Shown here piece after piece: positions 63,526-64,000 of a stretch of 64,000 bases of DNA (within the stretch, counting starts at the first letter, position 1; each line of letters starts with the position of its first letter). Under the pieces are notes generated by a model. It was not told the DNA's origin and searched no databases. It worked only from the letters and a program-made list of their open reading frames with translations. The position numbers and the translations under genes are program-made. This DNA comes from Lottia gigantea (lineage: Eukaryota > Mollusca > Gastropoda > Lottiidae): contig NW_008708401.1 of assembly GCF_000327385.1 (NCBI RefSeq), forward strand, positions 2,811,165 through 2,875,164, given 5' to 3'.

Positions 63526-64000
63526 GAAGTTATTAATATATGTTGTCAGACAAGCCTTGTATTTTTAATCAGTATGTCATATCTTCATGTTATAATTATT
63601 CTACTACTAATTGATAATATTATTGTTTTTGTTTATTTATCATCTATAGTAAATAGATAATATATTTATTGATAACATTAATGATAAGATACAATAAATG
63701 TGTTTTAATAATACAGTTTTATCTTGAAACCTTACCTCTTTTACAAATACATGTACTCACAAAGTTTTCTGAGTTATCTGAAATTGGAGCTCATTCAAAT
63801 AGATAATAGGGTTTAGTTTTAAATGCTCAACTATTGTCTAAAAAAGGTGGCTTACAGGCCTATTTAAAACACAAATCTGGTCTTAATTGATGAAACATTC
63901 TTTGCAAATAGAGCCCACCAAGATGGAAATTTCGTCACTTGATTTTGTGTTCAGTTGAAATTTGTCATCAAGTTCAAGGAAACACTGCTTAGTTGTTGAA

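Noticed and set aside
1-64000. CRISPR arrays, bacterial operons, rRNA or intact tRNA genes
   Set aside because: None seen. The tandem arrays have no spacer-repeat structure and the tRNA-like heads belong to SINEs.

Overview
The window is AT-rich animal nuclear DNA. Genes are split by short introns with GT-AG borders, and intergenic DNA is packed with minisatellites, tRNA-derived SINEs, foldback elements and hAT-type DNA transposon debris. A multi-pass chitin synthase, a SARM1 of the invertebrate type and the recurrent GGGAGGTAAC-type motif fit a mollusc, most likely a gastropod. That placement is inference from gene content and repeat style, not from a search.

Four protein-coding genes can be rebuilt exon by exon. 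On the minus strand, from right to left: a chitin synthase (ATG at 32545, stop at 26657, 10 coding exons, 1230 aa); a small secreted-then-anchored protein with one CUB domain, one membrane helix and a cytoplasmic tail (25500 to 21933, 5 exons, 311 aa); and the ATP-dependent NAD(P)HX dehydratase NAXD (starting at 21081, nine exons found down to 14146, last exon not found). On the plus strand is SARM1, the NAD+-cleaving axon-degeneration enzyme (50464 to 58505, 8 coding exons, 880 aa). Every exon junction of these models keeps the reading frame.

Layout: 1-14145 holds repeats and no gene I can support. 14146-32578 is a head-to-tail block of three minus-strand genes. 32579-37796 is unannotated DNA upstream of the chitin synthase. 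37797-49000 is a repeat-rich region: a hAT-like element with a near-perfect 8-bp target duplication, a nested short hAT-like element, a 170-bp tandem repeat, a ~2.6-kb tandem segmental duplication, satellites of ~170-180 bp on both sides of it, and an internally deleted hAT transposase. 50413-58505 is SARM1. 58506-64000 is its 3' flank, with three copies of a foldback element, a 24-bp minisatellite open on both strands, and a strong hairpin.

Functionally, NAXD repairs damaged NAD(P)H and SARM1 destroys NAD+ when NMN rises. Both touch NAD metabolism, but they lie about 30 kb apart on opposite strands and no linkage is implied. The least explained part is a three-copy repeat family (23688-24531 and 41060-46590). 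Its 5' module ends in a conserved splice-donor-like sequence and its 3' module was tandemly duplicated; it may be an unrecognised transcribed unit or a non-autonomous element.
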